A stretch of 64,000 nucleotides of DNA, taken from the NCBI GenBank assembly GCA_014885115.2, contig WKLE02000142.1:4741-68740 (forward strand). Direction: 5' to 3'. This document shows, in pieces, positions 1 to 9,363 of the stretch (position 1 is the stretch's first letter; every line of letters starts with the position of its first letter). The DNA comes from Asterionellopsis glacialis. Its lineage: Eukaryota; Bacillariophyta; Plagiogrammaphyceae; Rhaphoneidales; Asterionellopsidaceae. The notes below the pieces were generated by a model. That model did not search any database, had not been told where the DNA came from, and saw only the letters and a list, made by a program, of their open reading frames with translations. A program made the position numbers and the translations under genes.

Positions 1-33
1 CAAATTCCAACGGCAAGCTTCATGCTTTACTAC

Positions 34-1173
34 CTAATTGGCAGCAGCCTCCCGCTCTGCTTGTTTCTCTCGAAGTAAATTCTTCAAGAAGAATTCACCC
101 GCTTTGTAACTACTTCGCACAAGCGGACCACTCGCGACGTACTTAAATCCCATTTCTTCTGCTTCCTTTTGCCATTCTTCATATTTTTCTGGGGTAACGT
201 ATTCCTTTACTGGTAAGTGTCTCTTACTTGGTTGCAGGTATTGCCCAAAGGTCACAACATCTAAATCAATACTTCGCAAATCGCGGAGTGTTGCACGGAT
301 ATCCTCATCAGTTTCACCTAAACCCAGCATTAGTGACGTCTTTGTAAGGCAGTGGACATCATTTAATTGTTTGACGTGTTCCAATACCTTCAGCGATTGA
401 TCGTATCCCGCCCGTCGATCACGTACTCTTTTTTGCAAACGCTCTACAGTTTCAACGTTATGTGCATATACATCTAAACCAGATGTTGCCACAGCTTCTA
501 CAAAGTCAAGTTGACCCTGGAAATCGGGCGTCAACGCTTCTACAAGTATGTTGGGGTCCTTTTCTTTGAGTTTTTGTACAACCTTACGGAAATGACCAGA
601 CCCTTGATCTTCTATATCATCACGATCGACACTGGTCAATACTACATAATCCAATCCCCATTTCGTGATTGCACTTGCAACCTTTTCAGGCTCATTGGGG
701 TCTAGTGGTGGCGGAGCACGACTTGTCTTGACAGCACAAAATGAACATCCTCTTGTACACGTATCACCCATAATCATAATTGTGGCTGTTGCTCCAGATC
801 CATCATTTTCTTGGTCACCACTCCAACATTCACCAATGTTAGGGCACTTTGCTTCTTCACAAACAGTTGCCAATCCCAATTCGCGAACAGTGGTTCGTAA
901 TTCCTTGTACGTTTCTGAAACAGCCGGCTGAGCCTTGAGCCACTTTGGTTTGGGTAAAATTTTGGCTGATCGAGGAGGTGCTTTTTTTCGTTTGGGAGCT
1001 TCTTCTAACGCAAATTCATGGAGTGTACCACTATCTGTTTCGGCATCTTTGGCGAGTTGTTTTCGTAAGTCTTCCAATCGTTTCGATGTAGCCGTCGTTT
1101 GTGTCACTGTGACTGTGGACAATGTACGGCACCCAGTACTGGCCGCGACTTTATTTAATTGCATCATCATCAT
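34..1173 (-). CDS. LIAS: Lipoyl synthase, mitochondrial
   Basis: Radical-SAM enzyme that inserts two sulfurs into protein-bound octanoyl groups to make lipoate for pyruvate and 2-oxoglutarate dehydrogenases and the glycine cleavage system. Single 379-residue ORF. Both iron-sulfur motifs are intact: the auxiliary cluster CX4CX5C at C105, C110 and C116, and the radical-SAM CX3CX2C at C139, C143 and C146 (CTRGCSFC). The C-terminal RSSYKAGEF motif carries the conserved serine that ligates the auxiliary cluster. About 75 N-terminal residues rich in Ser, Thr, Lys and Arg precede the catalytic core, fitting a mitochondrial presequence. The start has four Met codons in a row, so the exact initiator is open. 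It is transcribed away from the aminotransferase over a shared upstream region. A plastid isoform is also usual in algae; the lack of a signal peptide favours mitochondria here. The family call is very secure. Confidence 0.96.
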   Translation of the reverse strand: MMMMQLNKVAASTGCRTLSTVTVTQTTATSKRLEDLRKQLAKDAETDSGTLHEFALEEAPKRKKAPPRSAKILPKPKWLKAQPAVSETYKELRTTVRELGLATVCEEAKCPNIGECWSGDQENDGSGATATIMIMGDTCTRGCSFCAVKTSRAPPPLDPNEPEKVASAITKWGLDYVVLTSVDRDDIEDQGSGHFRKVVQKLKEKDPNILVEALTPDFQGQLDFVEAVATSGLDVYAHNVETVERLQKRVRDRRAGYDQSLKVLEHVKQLNDVHCLTKTSLMLGLGETDEDIRATLRDLRSIDLDVVTFGQYLQPSKRHLPVKEYVTPEKYEEWQKEAEEMGFKYVASGPLVRSSYKAGEFFLKNLLREKQAEREAAAN

Positions 1174-1695
1174 GATACCGAAATTACCTTACAACACAGC
1201 TATCAGATTTGCGAAGTACTGTGCGTTTGTATGATTGCTAGATATCGTTTATTCTTGGCAACAATCCAAGAGAGGACTTTTCTTCCTGTCTCTTTCAACC
1301 ACGACGAATCCAAAAATAATGTGATCTTTTGTTGGTAAACCCCTCCTACTGCCTGTGCTGGACATGGCCAGAAAAGAAGAACACACGCCAACATACAGAA
1401 GCGTCCGAACGAAACGAGTCGAACAAGCACGTTCATTGGTCTGTGTAGAAACAAGTCTGTTCGTTCGCCACATTCTGAATGACGTCATGATTATGTCATA
1501 TGATGACGTTTTTCTGGATATGGTCTGTCACTTTTTCTCCTTTCTTGCACGCCTGCTTTTCTCACACAATCTGACCACGAACTGTTACCAGGAAGTGTGG
1601 GATGAAACCAAGGCTGCTAATTTGTTAACTGCTGACACTTGTCATCTCACCCATCCCCAGCAAGTGTCATCACTCGAGAAGACGACTGTTTGAAA
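1174..1695. promoter_or_regulatory. Divergent promoter region with CRE-type motifs
   Basis: Shared upstream region of lipoyl synthase (leftward) and the aminotransferase (rightward). It contains a perfect TGACGTCA palindrome at 1480-1487 and a second TGATGACGT at 1501-1509, 21 bp apart. TGACGT/ACGTCA are bZIP binding cores; in the diatom Phaeodactylum such elements act as CO2/cAMP-responsive sites. Regulation of these two genes by such a factor is inference. Small ORFs in this interval look like chance. Confidence 0.45.
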
Positions 1696-2955
1696 ATGAG
1701 CTCTCAAGATGGCAAAGTCAATGTGAGCACGCGTGCTGCTTCTGTGGAGTCCTTTAAGGTTATGGACGTCCTCCAACGCGCGAATGAGTTGCAGGCCATG
1801 GGTCACGAAGTTCTTCATTGCGAAGTGGGACAACCTGAAACGGGGGCACCCAAGCATGTGGCACAAGCAGCCATAGATGCCCTCAATGAGCCTAGAGTAA
1901 TGGGTTACACAGATGCGTTCGGGTTACTTCCACTTCGAACGAAAATTGCCGAGTATTATAAGAAAAAGTATGATGTAGAAGATCTCTCGGAACGTCGAAT
2001 TGTTGTTACGACAGGATCATCGGGAGGGTTTCTCTTGGCCTTTACAGCTTGCTTTGATGCTGGAGATACAATTGCAATTGCTTCGTCAGGGTACCCATGT
2101 TACCGAAACATTTTGTCGGCACTTGGGTGCCACTTGGCGAATGTTCCCATTAATGAAGAGTTTAAGCTAACTGCCAACGAGTTACGGAATGAAATTGCAA
2201 GACGCAAGGAAGCAAATGAAACACCCCTTAAAGGTCTAATTCTGTCTTCGCCGTCAAATCCTACTGGTGCAATGCTTACGCCAGATGAGCTCAAGGCACT
2301 TTGTTTGCTCTGTGAGGAAGAGGGCATTCAGTTCTTGTCTGACGAAATTTACCATGGTATCTCTTATGGAAAGCAGGAAGCAACTGCACTTACCTTTTCT
2401 TCGAAAGCCATGGTTATCAATAGTTTTTCTAAGTATTACTCCATGTCTGGTTGGCGTTTAGGCTGGCTTGTCATTCCAGAGGGACTCATTGATCCAATCA
2501 ACGCATTGCAGCAGAATATGTTCATCAACGCGCCAACTATTTCTCAGACCGCTGCTCTCAAGTGTTGGGATGATGATACTATTGAGGAATTGGAAAAGCA
2601 TGTTGAAAAGTACCGGACGTCACGCAGTATCATTCAAGAAGAGCTGAAGAAAGTCAAAGAACTTGATCCAAAAAATATTGCACCTGCAGATGGTGGTTTT
2701 TATGTTTATATTGATCTCGGAGAAGAAAATGTCGCTCCGGGGTTTGGCTCTGTCGCCATGTGCAAAACCTTCCTAGAGGAAGAGCATGTTGCATTTACAC
2801 CTGGAAATGATTTTGAAGATCCAAATGGAAATCTGGGAGATAGACGATTCCGTATCTCCTATGCAGGTGGAATCGAAACAGCACAATCTGCTATGGAACG
2901 ATTCCATCGCTTTTGGCCATCCTGGATAGAGCGTGTCCAGAAAGCGAAGATATGA
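1696..2955 (+). CDS. Class I/II PLP-dependent aminotransferase
   Basis: Fold-type I aminotransferase (aspartate/aromatic aminotransferase superfamily), 419 residues from the chosen start. The N-terminal core has the substrate-loop glycine region GQPETGAP; the middle has SSPSNPTGAML, typical of the family; the PLP-binding lysine is K246 in SFSKYYSMSGWRLGW; the C-terminal arginine motif is DRRFRISYAG. I chose the ATG at 1696 (AAAATG context), since the 19 residues in front from an upstream ATG at 1639 show no targeting character. The exact amino donor cannot be read from sequence. The overall pattern resembles the subfamily often annotated as a broad aspartate/tyrosine/aromatic aminotransferase. 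No targeting signal is evident, so it is probably cytosolic. It ends 69 bp from the convergent transporter gene. Confidence 0.9.
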   Translation: MSSQDGKVNVSTRAASVESFKVMDVLQRANELQAMGHEVLHCEVGQPETGAPKHVAQAAIDALNEPRVMGYTDAFGLLPLRTKIAEYYKKKYDVEDLSERRIVVTTGSSGGFLLAFTACFDAGDTIAIASSGYPCYRNILSALGCHLANVPINEEFKLTANELRNEIARRKEANETPLKGLILSSPSNPTGAMLTPDELKALCLLCEEEGIQFLSDEIYHGISYGKQEATALTFSSKAMVINSFSKYYSMSGWRLGWLVIPEGLIDPINALQQNMFINAPTISQTAALKCWDDDTIEELEKHVEKYRTSRSIIQEELKKVKELDPKNIAPADGGFYVYIDLGEENVAPGFGSVAMCKTFLEEEHVAFTPGNDFEDPNGNLGDRRFRISYAGGIETAQSAMERFHRFWPSWIERVQKAKI

Positions 2956-3024
2956 AGTCGTTAGCAATAAATTTTGTATTCTAGGCTTTGTTTACCCAAC
3001 CTTTTATGGCGATAGTGTATTTAT

Positions 3025-3870
3025 CTAGTGAAGTATGATATCGAAAATAACACCTACTCCGTAAGCTAAGATTCCTCCGAGACCAGCAATAAGAAGATTT
3101 TCCAGAGCAGCTACAAGCCACTGGCCTCTGCTAGCCCACGTTTTGATCGCACCCACAATCATTAGCATGCAGGAAGTAGCAATAGCAGAAGCTATGAGAC
3201 CAGATGTGGGATTTGTTGTACAGGCAAATGGTATGACACTCGGAAGCGCACCAACAAAAAACAAAGCACAGCTGGTCAAACCCGCTTTCCATGGTACTCT
3301 GCGTTCTTCCTCCAAAACACCGAATTCAAGAGCGATCATAATTTTTAGAAGAGCATCAGGATTGTTTTCATAGTATGCATATAGACTTTCTCTTAGTACC
3401 ATTTGATGTTCAGTTATTCCGATTAAATCCAGCAATTCACCAAGCTCTTGGACTTCATCCTTTAGATGGTTAGTAATGTGGTTGTTTTCCAAAGCGATTT
3501 CTCCTCTGATGACTTCATCTTGCGATTTTGTAGCTATGAATTCCCCTGCGCACATGCTGATGGCACCAGCAAGAGCCCCCGCAATCGCAGTCAACAGAAT
3601 ATCATTGGAATCCAGACCACCACCTGCAACGCCAGCCACTAGTAAAAAAGTAGATACCAAACCATCATTCACCCCAAGAATAATATCCCGCCAGTATTGA
3701 CGATGCTTTCCGAGATGTTCCGCAAAAGAAGGTCTGTCTTTAAATCCAAGTTGGCTAGATTTATTTGAACCATTTGATTGCTTGGAACCATGCATGCTCC
3801 CATAATCACTAGCAACTGAAGAAGAAACGGAATCCTTCATATCCAGAGTTTCTCGGATACGGATACTCAT
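3025..3870 (-). CDS. VIT/CCC1-family iron/manganese transporter
   Basis: Membrane protein of the vacuolar iron transporter family (VIT1 of plants, Ccc1 of yeast), which moves Fe2+ or Mn2+ out of the cytosol, usually into a vacuole, by proton antiport. 281 residues. A Ser-rich N-terminus of about 60 residues precedes the family's opening signature YWRDIILGVNDGLVSTF at the start of TM1. TM2 carries the Ala/Gly/Ser-rich stretch ending in MCAGEFIATKSQ. A charged helical cytosolic domain (about residues 125-180) follows, with acidic residues that bind metal in the plant enzyme (for example EFGVLEEER), then three further membrane helices. All expected parts are present, so the gene looks functional. 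Substrate choice between Fe and Mn is not determined. Convergent with the aminotransferase. Confidence 0.92.
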   Translation of the reverse strand: MSIRIRETLDMKDSVSSSVASDYGSMHGSKQSNGSNKSSQLGFKDRPSFAEHLGKHRQYWRDIILGVNDGLVSTFLLVAGVAGGGLDSNDILLTAIAGALAGAISMCAGEFIATKSQDEVIRGEIALENNHITNHLKDEVQELGELLDLIGITEHQMVLRESLYAYYENNPDALLKIMIALEFGVLEEERRVPWKAGLTSCALFFVGALPSVIPFACTTNPTSGLIASAIATSCMLMIVGAIKTWASRGQWLVAALENLLIAGLGGILAYGVGVIFDIILH

Positions 3871-4573
3871 TTGTTGTCAACTTTGAAGATGTAAAGACTT
3901 GTTGTTTGTTGTTACGATGTTGCAAATATATCAAGCGAAAAGGAGTCGTGCCCTATAACATAAAAACTAGAAACAGATTGCTGGATTGAATCGCGGTATG
4001 CTTTCATAAAAATGGAGGAGCAAAGAAACAAAGGAGTCGGTCTTAGATGTGTTGTCAAAGCGAGAAGTATCAATGATAGAGATCCATCAGTTAGTGGGCG
4101 CTATTCATACTCTTCACTGGCAACTGGTAATCGTGTTCCTGGTGGAAGGATGGACAAAAAAAGCGAACCCTAAATTTCAAATTCTTCAGATTGACAGATA
4201 TCGTAGAGTAACAGCACCTGTACTACAGATGTTGGTAGTCTCTATCGTAGGTAGAACCTACCAGGTACAGCAGAAGTCTAGCTATGATGCATACCCTGGT
4301 ACTCTCTCCCCCACTCAAGATACCTCTAGAGAGGTTTTTTAGTAAAAAAATTTGAAATTTGTTCTTTGGAAAAGTAGCGGTAGGACCATAATGTGATGTA
4401 CAGTATGACAGGTACCTCATGAATAAATCAAAGAAAGAACCAAGAGAACACCAATATCAAATATCTGGAACACGACCAAAGAGAGCTATTCCGTAAGCGC
4501 ACATGTTCTCTTCTAAGCAGAAAGCAGCAGTATTGAACCCTTCTCCCAGCTGTCAACCTGCTAATTTGCTAGC
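3871..4573. other. Intergenic region, no gene seen
   Basis: Between the transporter (leftward) and the secreted protein (rightward), so it holds both promoters. I see no coding sequence with family resemblance. The palindromic motif ACCTCTAGAGAGGT lies near 4321-4334, and short GGTAC-type elements lie near 4258-4268 and 4410-4415. Confidence 0.5.
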
Positions 4574-5800
4574 ATGATCATTTATTCCCGGGCGTCTTCT
4601 GCCTTACTGTTTAATTTCTTTTTCGTAACAACAGTACGACCGTTCCCCCGGTCTGCAAATATCATTAACCGAATTTCATTTCTGAGCCAAGCATTCGCTT
4701 CAACCTGTCTTGCACTTTCGGGAAAAACACAAGCTGTCATGGAAACTCCAATCTCACTCTTAGATTCGGTATATGGTCCCGTCGATGGCCCTAACTTCCC
4801 TCTTCCAATGCCTAGATTCGAAGCAGGATTGTGCTTGAATGGCCAGCGTAGATACCTCTGGACAGATGCTTTTGGAGTACTTGCATTTTCCTCGATTGCA
4901 GAGGCTTATGACCGCCAGGGTGAGACAATGAAAGCGAAAAAGTACCGAGACGCAACTAACACGCTCGTACACGTGGTGCACGAGAGCCTTGGCAAACCAA
5001 GATCCAATAAATCTGCAGATATGATGCGCAAGGATCCTGCATCACCTTCAGGGTATGTAGGAATGCGCATTGGAAAGTTAGAGTCCAGAAAAGTAACTGA
5101 TTATGGGATGGACTACGATGGACAATATTGGCATTATGTTGACAAGTGGCTCCTTGCTCTTGTTCGCTCAGGGCATGTGCTGGATGGTATCCGAATAGCC
5201 AAGAGCTGCTTTCCCTTCTTTTTCGACAAAGGAGATGGAACAGGTCACGGTGGAGGAATTCGTTGGAAACTCTCAGTTGATGCCACAGCTCCTCCTCCTC
5301 TCCAATTCACCAGTGCAAATGATGATACCCTTGTTGCTCTTATCGTATTTTCTCTTTTGGAGGAAGCTAGGACACCCGACATGCCGACGCTAGTTGAGGA
5401 GATCCAAATGCTGAAGAATTCGTTGCATAGGTACATGCCACGTGTAACAGATGATCCCCTAGGATGGGGACTTGAAGCTATGTATGACCAATTTATCAGT
5501 GGGAATCCTCGCAAGCAAGCTCTTGCGGCACTCCAATCTAGAGCGCTGCATCCATCCCATTTATCCCTGCCTTTTCGCCTGTATGGTGCTATGATTGGTG
5601 CCCGCCTCGGGGGGGAAAGCGTGGCGGCACCTGGTATCGTCGACAAATTAATTGAAATGTCTCTGAAGCATGAAGAAAACGCCGCTTTGGAGGGAAGCGA
5701 GGAACACTCAAGCATCAATCGTGTTATGCTGGCCATGTGCCTTTTGTGTCCAGGAGTGCTCGGAAAACGTCCCACTGATCCAGTGATATCGCTTGAATAA
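4574..5800 (+). CDS. Secreted or organelle-targeted protein, alpha/alpha-barrel-like, function unknown
   Basis: Single ORF of 408 residues that I cannot assign to a family with confidence. The N-terminus is hydrophobic (residues 8-22, rich in Leu, Phe and Val) and a second hydrophobic segment ends near residue 50 with SQAFAS, reminiscent of the ASAF-type cleavage motif of diatom plastid preproteins. The body is helical and Trp/Tyr-rich: LWTDAFGVLAFSS near 95, YDGQYWHYVDKWLLAL near 185, and GHGGGIRWKLS near 228. This repeating pattern is like six-hairpin glycosidase or terpenoid-cyclase-type alpha/alpha barrels, but no catalytic motif can be named. The ORF is open throughout with even codon use, so it is probably real. 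An alternative start is the Met at about residue 56 (MET PISLL), which would remove the targeting region. Confidence 0.7.
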   Translation: MIIYSRASSALLFNFFFVTTVRPFPRSANIINRISFLSQAFASTCLALSGKTQAVMETPISLLDSVYGPVDGPNFPLPMPRFEAGLCLNGQRRYLWTDAFGVLAFSSIAEAYDRQGETMKAKKYRDATNTLVHVVHESLGKPRSNKSADMMRKDPASPSGYVGMRIGKLESRKVTDYGMDYDGQYWHYVDKWLLALVRSGHVLDGIRIAKSCFPFFFDKGDGTGHGGGIRWKLSVDATAPPPLQFTSANDDTLVALIVFSLLEEARTPDMPTLVEEIQMLKNSLHRYMPRVTDDPLGWGLEAMYDQFISGNPRKQALAALQSRALHPSHLSLPFRLYGAMIGARLGGESVAAPGIVDKLIEMSLKHEENAALEGSEEHSSINRVMLAMCLLCPGVLGKRPTDPVISLE

Positions 5801-6028
5801 GTTACACAGCAAGTACAGCATGCTAAGTGAAGGATCTGTTATGGTCAATGCACTTACTTCATCAGATTTTTTTACAGCATCGAAAACCTTTGTTCCCTAA
5901 ATGTAAATGACAAACTATTTTTAAATATGCAAGATATGAAATATGAATTCACTAAAAATCTTCGTTAGAAACTGAGTCCTTCAAGTCTCTGCAATGGAGC
6001 GACCGAGACTGCATTGAATTAGTTGGAT

Positions 6029-7453
6029 TTAGTATGCATATTTGTAGGGTGCAACGCCAAATCCAACCCCTGCCGTGGCTGTCTGCGATGTAGGAGGACC
6101 ATAGTTGTAGTACGACCGTTGTTCAGTGGCACCATAGGGCACCATCATACCAGTTTGAGCCGCAGATGCATCAAAGGGGTAAGATTTCATCACTTCACGA
6201 GTAACCTTAGGTTTAGTTGCCGATGACTGGATTTCATTGAGACTTGCATGAGATCCCAGATTCCAAGCACCTTGGACAGGGGGTAGAGGCATGGAATGTT
6301 TATTGTTTATATTTTTCTTTTCCCCTTCTTGAAACATCGTAAGCTTCTGTTGTTCAGGTGATACAGCTGCCTCATTGATATCATCAAGGTTAACTAAGAT
6401 TCGCAAGGCACGGTCTACATCGGAAGTATTGTTTTGAGAGTGCTCCTCTTCGATTGCATACAGATTCGATAAGGAAGAAGGCTTCGCAGTTGTAGGAGCC
6501 TCCGCAGCATGCGAAACTGAGCCAGAAATTGGCATTACAGCTCCATATGGTACAGTTGGCACTGAATTATTGGTATTGTGATAGTTATTGGAATTGGACT
6601 GGATTAGAAGGCCTTTCGTGGAAGAAGTATCTTGGTTTGGAAGAGGCATGTTGGAAGAAACGTCAAGGCTATGGCTTTCATTTTTAAGAGTCGCAGTCGG
6701 AGCACTTGGAACGAACTGCTCATATGCGTTTAGAATATCAGTATGGACTTTAGTCAAGGAGGGCTTCTCAGGAGCAGGTGCAACAGGAGCAAACATATCG
6801 TAGTTGGACGATGTATCAGAAAAGTCAGAACTCAATTGTGAAATCTGACCTAAAGATGGGACAGATGCATCCGAAACTAAGTCTTTATTCATTGATGAAA
6901 AATCTTGAGACGGGGGAGCAGCATAGGCACTTGCTGCAGAACTTTCAACCTCACGAGTGAGAACGCCATACTTGTCGTTGCTGCCATCATCATTGCCTGC
7001 AAAGCTTCTCCGTCCAAGCTCATAAATATGTGGCATTTCAAATATGCTCAATCCGTCAATATATAGATCATACTGGCGAAACCCTGGTGGAGGAAAGACA
7101 GGAACAGCAGCATGTGCGACAATTTTCAATACGTGGTTGCCTTGAATAGACCAACTCGTTTCAAAGCGATTCTCCATGCGATTTCCCACGGAAAAATGAA
7201 CCTCCTGTCCGTCATAGACAACCACTCGCTTACGGCTGTTCAAACTCCACGTCAAAACAGCCTCGTGCTCAATCCCACGACAATTAGGTCCAACTTCACC
7301 ATTGGATATAGCTTCTGCGTTGGAGAAGCCAAACCGGAAACTAATACGGCGCTTGGTGGTTGTGAGACGCTTGCCTGCAAACGTTTCGCGCCAATCAATC
7401 TGATAACACGGATTTAGTCGCATGTCGTACTGTGCTGCTTCTTGGACTTTCAT
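6029..7453 (-). CDS. FAIM1-like N-terminal domain protein with disordered tail
   Basis: 474 residues from the ATG at 7453. Residues 20-147 form a compact beta-rich domain with the order HEAVLTWS, SRKRVVVYDGQEVHFS, WSIQGNHVLKIVAHA and QYDLYIDGLSIFEMP. This order of W, GKR/RKR-x-V, YDG, then W and DG strands resembles the Fas apoptotic inhibitory molecule (FAIM1) beta-sandwich; similarity was judged by eye and the role in algae is unknown. Residues 150-474 are disordered, rich in Ser, Asn and Pro, with three related segments of the type (N)AYEQFVPSAP / YDMFAPVAP and a Tyr-rich end. The frame stays open 81 codons upstream of this Met, but that part overlaps a GGTACC-type element and lacks the domain, so it is probably 5' leader. 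Transcribed leftward and alone. Confidence 0.72.
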   Translation of the reverse strand: MKVQEAAQYDMRLNPCYQIDWRETFAGKRLTTTKRRISFRFGFSNAEAISNGEVGPNCRGIEHEAVLTWSLNSRKRVVVYDGQEVHFSVGNRMENRFETSWSIQGNHVLKIVAHAAVPVFPPPGFRQYDLYIDGLSIFEMPHIYELGRRSFAGNDDGSNDKYGVLTREVESSAASAYAAPPSQDFSSMNKDLVSDASVPSLGQISQLSSDFSDTSSNYDMFAPVAPAPEKPSLTKVHTDILNAYEQFVPSAPTATLKNESHSLDVSSNMPLPNQDTSSTKGLLIQSNSNNYHNTNNSVPTVPYGAVMPISGSVSHAAEAPTTAKPSSLSNLYAIEEEHSQNNTSDVDRALRILVNLDDINEAAVSPEQQKLTMFQEGEKKNINNKHSMPLPPVQGAWNLGSHASLNEIQSSATKPKVTREVMKSYPFDASAAQTGMMVPYGATEQRSYYNYGPPTSQTATAGVGFGVAPYKYAY

Positions 7454-9363
7454 ATTGGCGTATTTAAAATGATGGAATACAATTTCCCTATGTTTTCTTC
7501 TATCGTTTCGTTCCAACACTAACAACCACCAATTGATTAAAGCAAAGATTCGACACTGAAATCTCGAAATCGTCGACAAAGCAGAATTTCTTTTTTCGGC
7601 TTGATGTTCTGTGTTCCCTACTGAATAGTAACTTCCATGGTCGATAATGAACGGGATCCTACCAGGTACCACAGACTGTACACAAACATAATACAAGTAG
7701 GTCTAAACAAAAAAGGTAGGAGTATCTGTTACTCTCGAGAAAACGAACATCTCAATACCATCTTCTTTTAATCACGCATTCCGATGTACACGTATTACCT
7801 ACCAGTTCGTACACACACTTAATGCTAGAATGTACTGTCCGTTCCTTTTATAGAAACATAATGAGCATATATTACGTATAAACATAGTACTAAAGAAAAT
7901 ACTTTGTACTTGGTATATTATGCATTTTGATTCTCTCTAGTATTTATTTCTACGTTTCTGAGACGGCATAAAATCATTCGCTTTCAACTTCCCGCGTAAA
8001 AGCCGCAACGGCATTTGGGGTACTTCTTCTAACGTCTTCTCAGGACTTGTTAAGTATTTTGAAATTTTCCAATGAATCCAGTCGTGCAATAGATTTTTCC
8101 CTAGATAACAATTACTCTAAATCAACCAATGCAACGACTATCCCAACCCATACCAGGTAAAGAAGACTCTACTAATTACTACTTATCATATACAAAAATA
8201 AAGGAGTATTGATTTATGATATACAAAAATACAGGAGTACTGAGAAAAACTTTTTCGTTTTTTTAGTAAACTAGTTCCATTATGCACTTGAATAAATGGG
8301 ATTAATTGTTGCGTTCTTATAGCCTCCCTACCTAGAGTCTTTTAACCCTTTCCAAGAAGTCTCCTTGGTCTCTCTAGTCCGAAGTATATCAGTTTCTGCA
8401 TCTGCGACGAAATGTAGTTAGTAAGTAAAATGATTGAAAGGAACAATCGAGAGGTGGTTGTGTTGAAAAATTCTTTTCGCAAACAACAAGCATTTTTGAA
8501 ATTTTGCAAGCCCCCCTTTTTTTGAAAAGGTTCAAAAGATCTGATCAAGCTTTGACATCACATCAAAAAATTACAATACGAAGAAAACAGCAGTTATATC
8601 GCAATCCTTTTTATGTAACCCTAGTCTTTGCCATGTTAACATTTCTATTAAGTACAATCTTCGTTCATGGATCCTTTGGAAACTTTTTAATCTTCACTAA
8701 TTATCATATATGTGTGCGATAGGCAAATCCCAACGAGTGCAAGTTTCCAACTAAACTGCAAATCAAAGCCACTCAAGACCTATTCATATTTTTGCACTCC
8801 ACCCCAACATCAGCAACAGTCACAGCAAAAAAATAATCACTGTAATTGGATAGGCCTAGACATTTGCATTTGAAAGTATACTTCATAATTTGAAGATAGA
8901 TAAAATTCCTATTTGAACGTGTGATTTGGGATTTGGAAAGTGCACCGGATAGTTTGCCAGCTGTTCTTGCTGCCTTGTAACCATTCAATGTTTGAGATAA
9001 ATCCACACCTAGTGGTGGACCACCATTAGTTTGACCCGTCTTAGCCAATGTGGAAACATGCTTCCTGCGTACACTGTCCAAGACTGTATATCAGTAGATT
9101 CACAGGATCTAGGCAAAGACAGTGTACACATCGCTAATAATGTTGAGAAGACCAAACTTTCAAATAGCTGGAGAAATTCCTCTTGCGTAGAGGTACCCCG
9201 CACACTACCCTTCTTTATCAACGCAATCCGTGCCTGTGGCCAATTGTTGGATTAGAAATACAAGCGTCGCCTTTCGCTGTGGCGCAGGAGGCGTCACAAT
9301 AAAAAGGGAGAATCGATTTTAATATTTCTTGCTGCTTGTCCAATTCGTATCATCCCCGTTGCA
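7454..9363. other. Long intergenic region, possible minor relic
   Basis: No recognisable gene. A minus-strand open frame at about 8773-9081 and an overlapping one at 9009-9221 have partly protein-like composition (for example GGPPLGVDLSQTLNGY) but carry no known motif and are in different frames; they could be a decayed exon. Two copies of a short motif (tatacaaaaataNAGGAGTA) lie near 8190-8240. The rest is AT-rich and featureless. Confidence 0.3.

Noticed and set aside
4049..4420. Short frames between the transporter and the secreted protein
   Set aside because: Overlapping frames on both strands, no motif, and partly made of dispersed repeats.
5245..5775. 176-codon minus-strand frame
   Set aside because: Antisense shadow of the secreted-protein gene; no domain character.
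7454..7696. 81-codon extension of the FAIM-like frame
   Set aside because: It crosses a GGTACC-type element, has no domain character, and a Met directly before the conserved domain is available.
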